A program made the position numbers and the translations under genes. A DNA stretch of 13,446 nt. Source: Clostridiales bacterium UBA4653. Its GTDB lineage: Bacteria; Bacillota; Clostridia; Oscillospirales; CAG-272. The DNA is taken from NCBI GenBank assembly GCA_002405565.1, contig DHMB01000076.1:1-13446 (forward strand), in the 5' to 3' direction. Of this stretch, positions 6,839 through 13,305 are shown piece after piece. The notes below the pieces were generated by a model. It was not told the origin of the DNA. It ran no database searches and worked only from the letters and a program-made list of their open reading frames with translations. The number at the start of each line of letters is the position of its first letter. Position 1 is the stretch's first letter.

Positions 6839-6869
6839 TTGATTCGTTCACGGGTGAACGTGTTACAAT
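6839..6869 (+). promoter_or_regulatory. MerR-type promoter with operator dyad for surface operon
   Basis: TTGATT (6839-6844) and TACAAT (6864-6869) are separated by 19 nt instead of the usual 17. The spacer contains the perfect dyad CGTTCAC-GG-GTGAACG (6845-6860), which starts directly after the -35 box and ends 3 nt before the -10 box. This is the geometry described for MerR-activated promoters such as that of merT, where the activator untwists an over-long spacer. Transcription would start near 6876, giving a leader of about 40 nt. This supports the ATG at 6916 as the true start of the first operon gene. Confidence 0.78.
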
Positions 6870-6915
6870 TGTGGTGGAACAGATTATCGGGTCTGAAAAA
6901 GGAGTGATTGAAAAT

Positions 6916-9846
6916 ATGTCTTGCCGAAAACGTTTTTTGATTATGGCGCTTTGCCTGCTTACGCTTTTGCTTACCGTAAGTCTCGGGGCAAGTGCGGCGA
7001 CAACAAGCAAAGCCGTCAGACCGGAGATTTCAAAGATTACAATTGAAGATTGCAGGGTATACACCTCCGCTCCGGGAAAGGAGGTCGACGAAATCGCATA
7101 CAGCGATATGAAAAAGCCGACTTCCCTGAAGGACGCAGGCGTGACGCAGGTCGACATAACCAACGGTTCTAAAATTACGATTACAACGGAAACCAGCACC
7201 GATTTCAAGCTGTACTTTGTCGTCTTTTCCGCAAAGCTCACGGTGCCTGCCAATACGATTTTCAATGTTGACAACAACAACTTCAACGTCACCGCAACGC
7301 GAACCGTAAGCAGTAAAAGCGCAACCGCAGCCACCAGCTTTGAACTTGTGGCTCTCGGAGAATCATACGATCTGAGCAATGTGACCTTCAAGCCCGCAAC
7401 GAGCAAAACAAGCGCCGGCGAAATGATCGATGGAGCTTCGCTTATCAGAGGCGAGAAAACGGGAAAAGGCTCGGCTCTGACAACCGCCATGACCTATGCG
7501 GACGGCGACAGCGCAACAATCAAGGCGTCGCACACTTACAAAAATGCAACAGACGAAACCCAAGACATCTACGCCTATTACGGGCTTTGGGTCGCCGCGC
7601 AGTACGGCAGCAAATATGAAAATTCCGCGCAGGTAGTATGTACAATCGCTCCCGATTCGCCGAAAACCTTGGGGAAAATTATTATCCGCAATGACGGTAT
7701 AGGGTGGACTAGCGGAATGGATATTGAAGTATACACCGGAGACAAGGAAAAAAAGTTCCGTTTCAACAATAACAATGGCGGTCGTTACACGTCGGTTTCC
7801 GATAGTCTCGCATTGGACGGCTCGCGTTATTATATTTATATGCCCGATTATATGCCGGATAAATACGGCAGTAAACAATGGATCGGCTATATGGACTGTC
7901 CGGACGACGTCGGAGAGGGAGGATTCTCAAAAACAATTGATTTTTACAGCATGATCTATGTCCGCGGAGATGGCTTTGTCTCCGGCGACACCCCCGACAC
8001 CGAGGTCATGCTGAGCGGCGACATTCATACCGTCAAGGGAACGACGCTCAAGAGAGGCGGATATACACAGCTCGGCTGGTCTACAACGAAAGACGGGGAG
8101 ATAGTCACAACGGTAAAAGCAACCGAAACCATCCGTCTGTATCCTGTCTGGAAAGTCAATGACTATACCATCACATTTGACCCCTGCGGAGGCTCCGTCG
8201 GTCAGAAAAGCAAAACAGTAACCTACACGGGCACCTACGGCACTCTGCCGACGCCGACCCGCCCGGGATATAAATTCAGAGGCTGGTATACAAGAGAGAG
8301 CGGCGGAGAAAGGGTAACGGAAACATCGACAGTATCGTATTACGGAGATCGGACGCTTTATGCGCAGTGGAATGTTGATCATATCTTCCACGCGGTCTGC
8401 TATGGCACAAATTGCACCGACTCCTCGCATAGCGAAGTGGTCTCAGCCTGGGCGCCCTGGACGGGCGCCGACGCGATTTCTTATACGGACAACACCGCAT
8501 ACGTATTCATGGCAAACGATATAACGTCAGACATCACCGTCGACGAGGGCAAAACGCTCTATCTCTGCCTGAGCGGAAAAAATCTTTTGGGCAAGATTAC
8601 GGTAAACGGCACTCTGCACCTCTGCAACTGCAAAGCCGCAGGCTCTGTGAAAAACGAATCCGGAAGCACGGTCTTTGTCGGAAGCACGGGTACGCTGAAT
8701 TATTACAAAGTCATGCTGATCGGCGGCTCGGGCGATAACGTGCCCATCTATGCGGACGGCACGGTAAACCTATATAACATTCCGAAAATTACGGCGTCCG
8801 ACAGTTGCGCCTATGAAATCCGCGGCAACAGCCCGGGATTTCTCCACATTTGCGCGGAGCTTGACACTCCGTCAAAGAATGTTCCGCGCGTCAACTTCGG
8901 CACCGACCCGAGCGTCAGCATGACGACATACACGCAGGTCACCGTCACGACGGGCTGGTCTGACTATATGAGCGGCAAAACCCCGACTGATTATTTCGTC
9001 CCGCGAACGGGCAGATACGCAAAGATAGAGAAGGACGGTGATGAGCTTGTCCTGCGGCGACTCCGTATCACGTTTGACGGCGGTAGCACTTATTATGCAA
9101 AATACAACGGCGGAACGATTTCCTCCGTGCCCGGCACGCCCGGTTCCCGCTCCGGATACACCTTCAGCGGTTGGTTCACAGCCGAAGCCGGCGGCACAAA
9201 AATCACAACTTCTTATGTCTTCGATGACGATACAACGGTATATTCGCAGTGGACGGCAAATAAATACACCGTAACGCTCCGGCCAAGCGGCGGCTCTGTC
9301 AGCCAGACAACCGTTACCGTCACCTATGACAGTCCATACGGCACCCTGCCGACCCCGACCCGCTCGGGATACGCCTTCAAGGGCTGGTATACGTCGTCAA
9401 GCGGCGGAACGAAGGTTGACGGCGACACAAAGGTGACAACAGCCGGCAATCACATTCTTTATGCACAATGGGGGCCGGAGGAAGTCATCAGCGTCGAAAT
9501 CACGTGGGGCGCGATGGAATTTACATATTACGACGGCGACTGGAACCCCGAAACGCACGAATATGAAAACGGCGGCTGGAAACCTGACGTGACAAACGGC
9601 AACAGAATAACGGTTCGCAATGCGGGAAATGTTTCCGTCACAGTTCAGTTTGACTATACAAAGAAAAACACGGCGGTCAGCGCCTCGTTCAGCGACGGCA
9701 CGGCGGCGGTCACAGCGCCTGTTTCTCTCCCGACAGGTGCTCAGAAACAGATATGGCTGACGTTGAGCGGAAAACCGAGTGCGCCGATGAGCGGAGAAAC
9801 ACTCGGCACGGTAACAGTAAGAATCGGAGGTAAACAAACATCATGA
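6916..9846 (+). CDS. Large secreted InlB B-repeat surface protein (operon protein A)
   Basis: This 976-residue exported protein has a signal peptide (MSCRKR, a leucine-rich core, ASA-A near residues 25-28). A unique N-terminal region of mainly beta character reaches about residue 345. InlB/Listeria-Bacteroides type B-repeats follow: a degenerate one at about 346-412 (RGGYTQLGW to LYPVW), then 416-485 (RPGYKFRGWYT to LYAQW), 716-779 and 784-852. Residues 486-715 form an insertion that starts with a Cys/His-rich patch (HAVCYGTNCTDSSHSE). It continues with short strands like a beta-solenoid (TVDEGKTLYLCLSGKNL, TVNGTLHLCNCKAAG). The last domain, about 856-972, carries W864 and W876-N-P-E-T-H and is related to the downstream proteins C1 and C2. 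There is no LPXTG motif or C-terminal anchor. The ATG at 6916 has GGAG upstream. An earlier in-frame ATG at 6736 precedes the promoter. A role in adhesion or a surface assembly is inferred. Confidence 0.85.
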   Translation: MSCRKRFLIMALCLLTLLLTVSLGASAATTSKAVRPEISKITIEDCRVYTSAPGKEVDEIAYSDMKKPTSLKDAGVTQVDITNGSKITITTETSTDFKLYFVVFSAKLTVPANTIFNVDNNNFNVTATRTVSSKSATAATSFELVALGESYDLSNVTFKPATSKTSAGEMIDGASLIRGEKTGKGSALTTAMTYADGDSATIKASHTYKNATDETQDIYAYYGLWVAAQYGSKYENSAQVVCTIAPDSPKTLGKIIIRNDGIGWTSGMDIEVYTGDKEKKFRFNNNNGGRYTSVSDSLALDGSRYYIYMPDYMPDKYGSKQWIGYMDCPDDVGEGGFSKTIDFYSMIYVRGDGFVSGDTPDTEVMLSGDIHTVKGTTLKRGGYTQLGWSTTKDGEIVTTVKATETIRLYPVWKVNDYTITFDPCGGSVGQKSKTVTYTGTYGTLPTPTRPGYKFRGWYTRESGGERVTETSTVSYYGDRTLYAQWNVDHIFHAVCYGTNCTDSSHSEVVSAWAPWTGADAISYTDNTAYVFMANDITSDITVDEGKTLYLCLSGKNLLGKITVNGTLHLCNCKAAGSVKNESGSTVFVGSTGTLNYYKVMLIGGSGDNVPIYADGTVNLYNIPKITASDSCAYEIRGNSPGFLHICAELDTPSKNVPRVNFGTDPSVSMTTYTQVTVTTGWSDYMSGKTPTDYFVPRTGRYAKIEKDGDELVLRRLRITFDGGSTYYAKYNGGTISSVPGTPGSRSGYTFSGWFTAEAGGTKITTSYVFDDDTTVYSQWTANKYTVTLRPSGGSVSQTTVTVTYDSPYGTLPTPTRSGYAFKGWYTSSSGGTKVDGDTKVTTAGNHILYAQWGPEEVISVEITWGAMEFTYYDGDWNPETHEYENGGWKPDVTNGNRITVRNAGNVSVTVQFDYTKKNTAVSASFSDGTAAVTAPVSLPTGAQKQIWLTLSGKPSAPMSGETLGTVTVRIGGKQTS

Positions 9847-10415
9847 ACAGCGAAAAAACAAACAGAGACAATGAGCAAAAAGAAGGAAAGGGCAAGGAAA
9901 AACGCCTGCTTCTCCTGCTTTTGCTGTTGCTCCTGATAACAATCATCGCGGTTGCCGTAAGCGTATGGGCGATATGGTTCCGCGGAAGCAAAACTCCCTC
10001 TCTCCCTCCGGATTACGCGCCGAGGGAAACCGAGATAAACGCCGAGCCCATCGGTGACGATGACGACACCAAGCTCCAGCAGCCCGAAGGCGGCGGCGCC
10101 GTCAGCCTGACTTACGCAAGAGAGGTCAGCATAAGCATATCAAAAAAATCGGCAAGCCTTTTGTTTGCCAACCCGACAAAGTCAAACCAGGATATGGTTA
10201 TCTGTCTTGTCATAGATGACGTTGTCATCTTCCGCTCCGGCAGACTGACCCCCGGCAACAAGGTTTCGACCCTTGCCCTTGAGGACGGAATTGAAAAAAG
10301 CCTTTCCAAAGGCGGCTATAACGGCAAATTCGTCGTTTTCTATTATGACTGCGAAAGCGGCGAAAAGGCAATGGTCAACACAGAAATTCCCGTCAGCGTG
10401 ACGGTAAACGAATGA
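9843..10415 (+). CDS. Membrane-anchored operon protein B1
   Basis: This 190-residue protein has a charged cytoplasmic N-terminus (about 20 residues) and one membrane segment at about 21-45 that starts with ten consecutive leucines. A proline- and acid-rich linker (PSLPPDYAP to GDDDD) leads to an external beta-rich domain from about residue 85. That domain has the pattern SASLLFANP, MVICLVIDDVVIFRSGRLTPGNKV, a loop, then a strand with FVVFYYD and a final VSVTV. The later protein B2 has the same layout and a similar domain. The start overlaps the stop of the A gene (ATGA), so the two are translationally coupled, with GGAGG 12 nt upstream. I do not recognise a named family. A tethered partner, anchor or assembly factor for the secreted operon proteins is the simplest inference. 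Confidence 0.72.
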   Translation: MNSEKTNRDNEQKEGKGKEKRLLLLLLLLLLITIIAVAVSVWAIWFRGSKTPSLPPDYAPRETEINAEPIGDDDDTKLQQPEGGGAVSLTYAREVSISISKKSASLLFANPTKSNQDMVICLVIDDVVIFRSGRLTPGNKVSTLALEDGIEKSLSKGGYNGKFVVFYYDCESGEKAMVNTEIPVSVTVNE

Positions 10416-10420
10416 TTTTA

Positions 10421-10435
10421 ACGCCGAAAAGGCGT
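10421..10435 (+). other. Small intercistronic hairpin between B1 and C1
   Basis: ACGCC (10421-10425) pairs with GGCGT (10431-10435) around GAAAA, just after the B1 stop codon. No T run follows, so it is more likely an mRNA-processing or stability hairpin than a terminator. Confidence 0.4.
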
Positions 10436-10468
10436 GAAATAAATATCAACAGAAAGGAGCCTTCATTG

Positions 10469-10999
10469 ATGAAAGCTTTAACCAGAATTTTTATAACGGT
10501 TCTCGCACTTCTTGTTGCAACGGCATCCGCCTCCGTTTTCGCGGCGGGCAGCACGCTAACGGACAAAAAGGACGACCACAGCATTGACGTTCAGGCAAAA
10601 TACGTCGACGGAACAGTCTCCCCCGATGTTTACAGCATTGACGTTACATGGGACGCAATGCAGTTCACTTATTCCACCTCCGGCACAAGAGAATGGAACC
10701 CCGAAACGCATGAATACACGGGCAAGCTCACAAACGGCTGGACGTCGGACGGAAACACCGTAACCGTGACGAACCATTCAAACAGAGATGTCAAGGTAAC
10801 GTTCAGATATGAGCCCGCGAGCGGCTTTGACGGTATCAGCGGAACATTCAGCGTCGATTCGGACACGCTTTCCGCGGGAACCGTCGGAAATGTTGCAGGC
10901 GCGGACAAGGTCGTCACAGCGCTGACGCTTTCCGGCGAGCTCGCAAAAGACACCTATAAATTTACGAAGATAGGCTCTGTCACAGTATCACTTCAGTAA
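10469..10999 (+). CDS. Small secreted WNPETH-domain protein C1
   Basis: This 176-residue exported protein has a signal peptide ending near SVFA-A (residues 22-26). The mature protein is a single beta-rich domain. It begins with SIDVQAKYVDG, then YSIDVTWDAMQFTY (W61), W76-N-P-E-T-H-E-Y, VTVTNHSNRDVKVTFRY, GISGTFSVDSDTL, ALTLSGEL and IGSVTVSL. The same order of motifs appears in C2 and at the end of protein A. There are no cysteines in the mature part and no anchor. The ATG at 10469 follows AGAAAGGAG with 9 nt spacing. An upstream in-frame ATG at 10412 overlaps B1 and would hide the signal peptide behind 19 charged residues. I do not recognise the family. A subunit of a surface layer or fibre is possible but is inference. 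Confidence 0.8.
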   Translation: MKALTRIFITVLALLVATASASVFAAGSTLTDKKDDHSIDVQAKYVDGTVSPDVYSIDVTWDAMQFTYSTSGTREWNPETHEYTGKLTNGWTSDGNTVTVTNHSNRDVKVTFRYEPASGFDGISGTFSVDSDTLSAGTVGNVAGADKVVTALTLSGELAKDTYKFTKIGSVTVSLQ

Positions 11000-11031
11000 T
11001 CAAAAAAATCAACATAAGAAAGGAAATCATC

Positions 11032-11559
11032 ATGAAAAAACTTTTTGTAATCATTCTCTCCGTCGCAATGCTTTGCGTAACATCCGTTGCCGCATTCGCG
11101 GCAAGCCCTATCACAACCGTCGGCGGCACGGACTCGGCGTCCGTCAAGGGTACATATGTCGAAGGCGGCAAGTCGACCAAGATATACAGAGTTGACATCA
11201 CATGGGGCAGCATGGAATTCACATATACAGACGCGGCAGAGGGCACATGGAACCCCGAAAAGCACACATTTGAGGGCACAGGCACGGCAACATGGACTTG
11301 CCCCGAAGGTGCAAACGAAATCAAAGTGACAAACCACTCAAACGACGCCGTAAAGGCAACGTTTACCTATGCCGCTTCCGAAGGCTACGAAGCTGTCAGC
11401 GGCAGCTTTGACAAAGCCGAAGTCCGGCTCGACAGCGCAGTCGGCACAACATTTGACTCAGCTCCAGTCGGCACCGCAAAGCTCGCTCTCACAGGCGCTC
11501 TTCCCGCAGGCACATCCGGCGCAACAATCGGAACAGTGACTGTAAAGCTCGGCAACTGA
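11032..11559 (+). CDS. Small secreted WNPEKH-domain protein C2
   Basis: This 175-residue exported protein is a tandem paralogue of C1. The signal peptide ends near AAFA-A (residues 20-24). The mature part has SVKGTYVEGG, YRVDITWGSMEFTY (W58), W73-N-P-E-K-H-T-F, IKVTNHSNDAVKATFTY, AVSGSFDKAEVRL, AKLALTGALPAG and IGTVTVKL. The domain fills the whole mature protein, as in C1, and no anchor or sorting signal is visible. AAAGGA lies 7 nt upstream of the ATG. The gene follows C1 by 32 nt and precedes two strong hairpins, so C1 and C2 may be made in larger amounts than B2. Divergence from C1 is considerable outside the shared motifs, so the duplication is probably old and the two proteins may not be interchangeable. 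Confidence 0.8.
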   Translation: MKKLFVIILSVAMLCVTSVAAFAASPITTVGGTDSASVKGTYVEGGKSTKIYRVDITWGSMEFTYTDAAEGTWNPEKHTFEGTGTATWTCPEGANEIKVTNHSNDAVKATFTYAASEGYEAVSGSFDKAEVRLDSAVGTTFDSAPVGTAKLALTGALPAGTSGATIGTVTVKLGN

Positions 11560-11570
11560 ACATATTTACG

Positions 11571-11605
11571 TTTATCAGACCGCACGGTATGTGCGGTCTG
11601 ATAAA
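11571..11605 (+). other. 15-bp perfect hairpin after C2
   Basis: TTTATCAGACCGCAC (11571-11585) pairs perfectly with 11591-11605 around GGTAT. It starts 11 nt after the C2 stop. It lacks a T run, so it is either a weak terminator or an mRNA 3'-end stabiliser between C2 and B2. Confidence 0.65.
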
Positions 11606-11613
11606 TAATTGTC

Positions 11614-11663
11614 ATCATTTACAGCCGCCCGTCGGAACAGGACAGACGGCTGTAAGTAATGAT
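11614..11663 (+). other. Second long hairpin in the C2-B2 spacer
   Basis: ATCATTTACAGCCG (11614-11627) pairs with CGGCTGTA (11647-11654) and, after a 3-nt bulge, AATGAT (11658-11663). The loop is 19 nt. Its right arm ends 17 nt upstream of the B2 ribosome binding site, so it could influence B2 translation or mRNA processing. Confidence 0.5.
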
Positions 11664-11690
11664 AAGTCAAGATTAACTTCGGAGAGAAAA

Positions 11691-12173
11691 ATGAAAAAAA
11701 GGACTTTGTTTATTTATTTTGCAGGCTGCATTGCGGCTGTTATCATAATGATTTTATCCCTCGTTCTGACGGGCGGAAAAACGGAGCCGGCGGAATTCGT
11801 CCCTCCGAAGTTTGACCCGGCGGCGCAGAGCGGCATGCCGGAAGTAGCCGACAAAAGCTGGACGCAACTTTACAGGGACGGAATGAGCTTTTCCGCGCAC
11901 GTCTGCGGGAAGGTCATTGTAAATGACGGCTCAGCCGATGTGTTTTTCACAAATGACGAAGGCAATGACGTCTGGCTCAAGCTGCGCATCCTCGATGAAA
12001 ACGACAACATCCTTGCCGAAACGGGGCTTCTGAAACCGAATGAGTATGTAAAATCCGTCAGCTTCACGAAAATACCGAAAAGCGGAGCGAAGATAAAGCT
12101 GAAAGTCATGGCATACGAGCCCGACACATATTACAGCGCAGGCTCGGTGACTATGAACACGACGGCGCAATGA
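11691..12173 (+). CDS. Membrane-anchored operon protein B2
   Basis: This 160-residue protein has a short basic N-terminus and one membrane segment at about residues 5-27 that has no good signal peptidase site. A proline-rich linker (PAEFVPPKFDPAA) leads to an external domain from about residue 60. That domain has the pattern SADVFFTNDEGNDVWLKLRILDENDNILAETGLLKPNEYVKSV, then strands ending in MAYEPD and SVTMNTTA. The order of elements matches B1: a strand, N-rich turn, hydrophobic strand, D-x-x-x-I, G-x-L-x-P, a strand pair, then a Y-x-x-[DE] strand and a final S/V-rich strand. The start at 11691 follows GGAGAG. A longer in-frame reading from 11589 runs through the hairpins and is rejected. 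It ends the surface operon. No named family is recognised. Confidence 0.72.
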   Translation: MKKRTLFIYFAGCIAAVIIMILSLVLTGGKTEPAEFVPPKFDPAAQSGMPEVADKSWTQLYRDGMSFSAHVCGKVIVNDGSADVFFTNDEGNDVWLKLRILDENDNILAETGLLKPNEYVKSVSFTKIPKSGAKIKLKVMAYEPDTYYSAGSVTMNTTAQ

Positions 12174-12190
12174 AAAATTATAAGTAATAA

Positions 12191-12220
12191 AAACATCCCG
12201 CCTTTACCGGCGGGATGTTT
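12191..12220. terminator. Terminator at the end of the surface operon
   Basis: A 12-bp perfect stem pairs AAACATCCCGCC (12191-12202) with 12209-12220 around TTTACC, with A-rich and T-rich flanks. It lies between B2 (plus) and the convergent XRE gene (minus) and probably serves both. Confidence 0.85.
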
Positions 12221-12238
12221 CTGTTTTATGCGCGGCTG

Positions 12239-12466
12239 TCACATTCTGAAGATATCTTCATATGAAACGGAGAGAATTGTTTTTATAAGAATGATTTCAT
12301 CCGGATAAAGGTGTCTCTGTCCGACCTCGATTTTGGCAATGGCGCTTCTTGTGATATCGCAGCCGTGAAGCTGAAGTCGCGCCGCAAGGGTTTCCTGCGT
12401 CATATTTGCCTTTTCCCTGAGAATTTTTATGTTGTTTCCTACAATTTTCTCTGTTTTTCGGTTCAT
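12239..12466 (-). CDS. Small XRE-family helix-turn-helix regulator
   Basis: This 75-residue protein is a single Cro/C1-type DNA-binding domain. IKILREKANMTQETLAARL gives the first helices and the start of the motif, and DITRSAIAKIEVGQRHLYPDEI the recognition helix and following helix. It ends with the usual LSVSYEDIFRM. There is no effector domain, so it is probably a constitutive repressor or one controlled by a partner. The ATG at 12466 follows GGAG with short spacing. Its promoter region overlaps a divergent consensus promoter and a 22-bp palindrome, the normal layout of a self-regulating repressor. Confidence 0.88.
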   Translation of the reverse strand: MNRKTEKIVGNNIKILREKANMTQETLAARLQLHGCDITRSAIAKIEVGQRHLYPDEIILIKTILSVSYEDIFRM

Positions 12467-12502
12467 TTTTTCTCCTTTTTATACATTTTTCAAAATTACC
12501 TA

Positions 12503-12531
12503 TTGACGATAGTATACTGACGTGATATAAT
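12503..12531 (+). promoter_or_regulatory. Consensus promoter divergent from the XRE gene
   Basis: TTGACG (12503-12508) and TATAAT (12526-12531) are separated by 17 nt. Transcription would start near 12538, inside the palindrome at 12535-12556. Confidence 0.82.
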
Positions 12532-12555
12532 ATTTTTGCACTTATATAGGTGCAA
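12527..12555 (-). promoter_or_regulatory. Promoter of the XRE gene, overlapping the divergent one
   Basis: Read on the minus strand, TTGCAC (12555-12550) is followed after 17 nt by TATTAT (12532-12527). The -10 boxes of the two opposed promoters overlap, so they should compete for polymerase. Confidence 0.68.
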
Positions 12556-12556
12556 A
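12535..12556. promoter_or_regulatory. Near-perfect 22-bp palindrome, probable XRE operator
   Basis: Arms TTTGCAC (12535-12541) and GTGCAAA (12550-12556) flank TTATATAG, whose inner bases also pair. Only one of eleven base pairs mismatches (12542/12549). The site covers the -35 box of the XRE gene and the start point of the divergent transcript, so one bound dimer could silence both. Confidence 0.7.
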
Positions 12557-12750
12557 TACAAAAAACATCAAAGGAGTAATAACGATGAAAAATCGTGCCC
12601 GCGTTTTTGCTCCTTTTCCTTTAACAGGACAAAACGTAATAAGAAATAATCCATATATTATCCCCCAACAGGTCTTGCGCGGACAAAAGACACCCCCGTT
12701 TATATCTCCGTGCAAAACTTTTCAAAGGACGCCTTGTGCGTCCTTTTTGT
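12538..12750 (+). ncRNA. Short transcription unit: small RNA or gene remnant
   Basis: A consensus promoter is followed by a leader, a good ribosome binding site (AAAGGAG near 12571) and an ATG at 12585. A strong terminator then lies at 12724-12748, so the transcript is about 210 nt. The frame from the ATG (starting MKNRARVFAPF) has no stop before the terminator. It stays open to 12965 only by running through repeat DNA. Its composition does not look like a conserved protein. Three readings are possible: a small RNA with a leftover start site, the fused ends of a gene that lost its middle, or a short peptide gene whose stop was lost. The divergent XRE regulator suggests the unit was, or still is, a regulated target. 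I cannot decide from sequence alone. Confidence 0.45.
12724..12748 (+). terminator. Terminator of the short transcription unit
   Basis: AAAGGACGC (12724-12732) pairs with GCGTCCTTT (12738-12746) around CTTGT, followed by more T. Confidence 0.8.
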
Positions 12751-13084
12751 TTCGGAGGTATAACGGCAAAGGTACCGACGAAGGGAGCTTCCCGCAGACA
12801 CTGCTCCGTTATGTACTTTCTTTTTTGAAAAGAAAGTACGAAAGAAAGCAATTCGGACTCACCCTCTCGGCGAGGCCTGCTCGGCTTGCTTCGCAAACCA
12901 GCAAATCCTTCCGAAACCTCCCTGTTGTTCAAGGCGGAGCTTTTCTGCCACGTCGGCTTTACTAAAGCAAAGGCGGAAGTGCAGTTCAAATCTTAAAGTG
13001 TTTTTTAATTGTGCTGGGCTTTGGTGCCTGCGAGGACGGGAGAAAGTGAAAAAGTTTTCTCTTACAGAGCCTCTCCCTCGGGGA

Positions 13085-13207
13085 GATATGCAAATGCCCG
13101 AGCGTTTGCAGGCTTCGCCGAGAAGAAGGTGGGTGTCGCACAAAGTGTGACGGAGAGGGATTTGCAAATGCGCAAGCGTTTGCAGGCGTCGCCGAGAAGA
13201 GGGTGGG
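13085..13207. repeat. Two 49-bp tandem copies, 74 bp apart
   Basis: Copies lie at 13085-13133 and 13159-13207. Each holds a hairpin with arms GCAAATGC and GCGTTTGC, which pair with one G-T wobble. The 4-nt loop is CCGA in the first copy and GCAA in the second. The arms are identical in both copies while the loops differ. Confidence 0.75.
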
Positions 13208-13305
13208 GGAAACCGCAATGCAGTGAAAGGATTTTATTAAAGACTCCTTCAGTCACGACTTCGTCGCGCCAGCTCCCTCAAGGAGGGAGCCTTAAAAATT
13301 ATTTG

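Noticed and set aside
6736..6915. Upstream in-frame extension of the large surface protein by 60 residues
   Set aside because: It starts before the probable promoter at 6839-6869 and would place a lysine-rich tail in front of an obvious signal peptide. The ATG at 6916 has GGAG upstream.
6828..7490. 220-codon minus-strand frame over the start of the surface protein gene
   Set aside because: It is a composition shadow. The plus-strand frame has a promoter, ribosome binding site and signal peptide.
9904..9940. Run of leucine codons in B1 as a possible sequencing or assembly error
   Set aside because: The codons vary (CTG, CTT, CTC, TTG), the frame stays open and the run fits the start of a membrane helix.
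12585..12965. 126-codon frame as a normal protein gene
   Set aside because: The ribosome binding site is good, but the frame crosses a strong terminator and then reads through dispersed repeats, and its residues show no conserved pattern. Kept only as a short transcription unit.
13085..13207. Possible CRISPR array
   Set aside because: There are only two copies, each 49 bp, separated by a 25-bp gap that looks like part of the same element. No cas genes are in the window.
12859..13256. Minus-strand open frames in the right-end repeats
   Set aside because: They follow the tandem repeats, which give repeated short peptide words, and have no ribosome binding site or domain.
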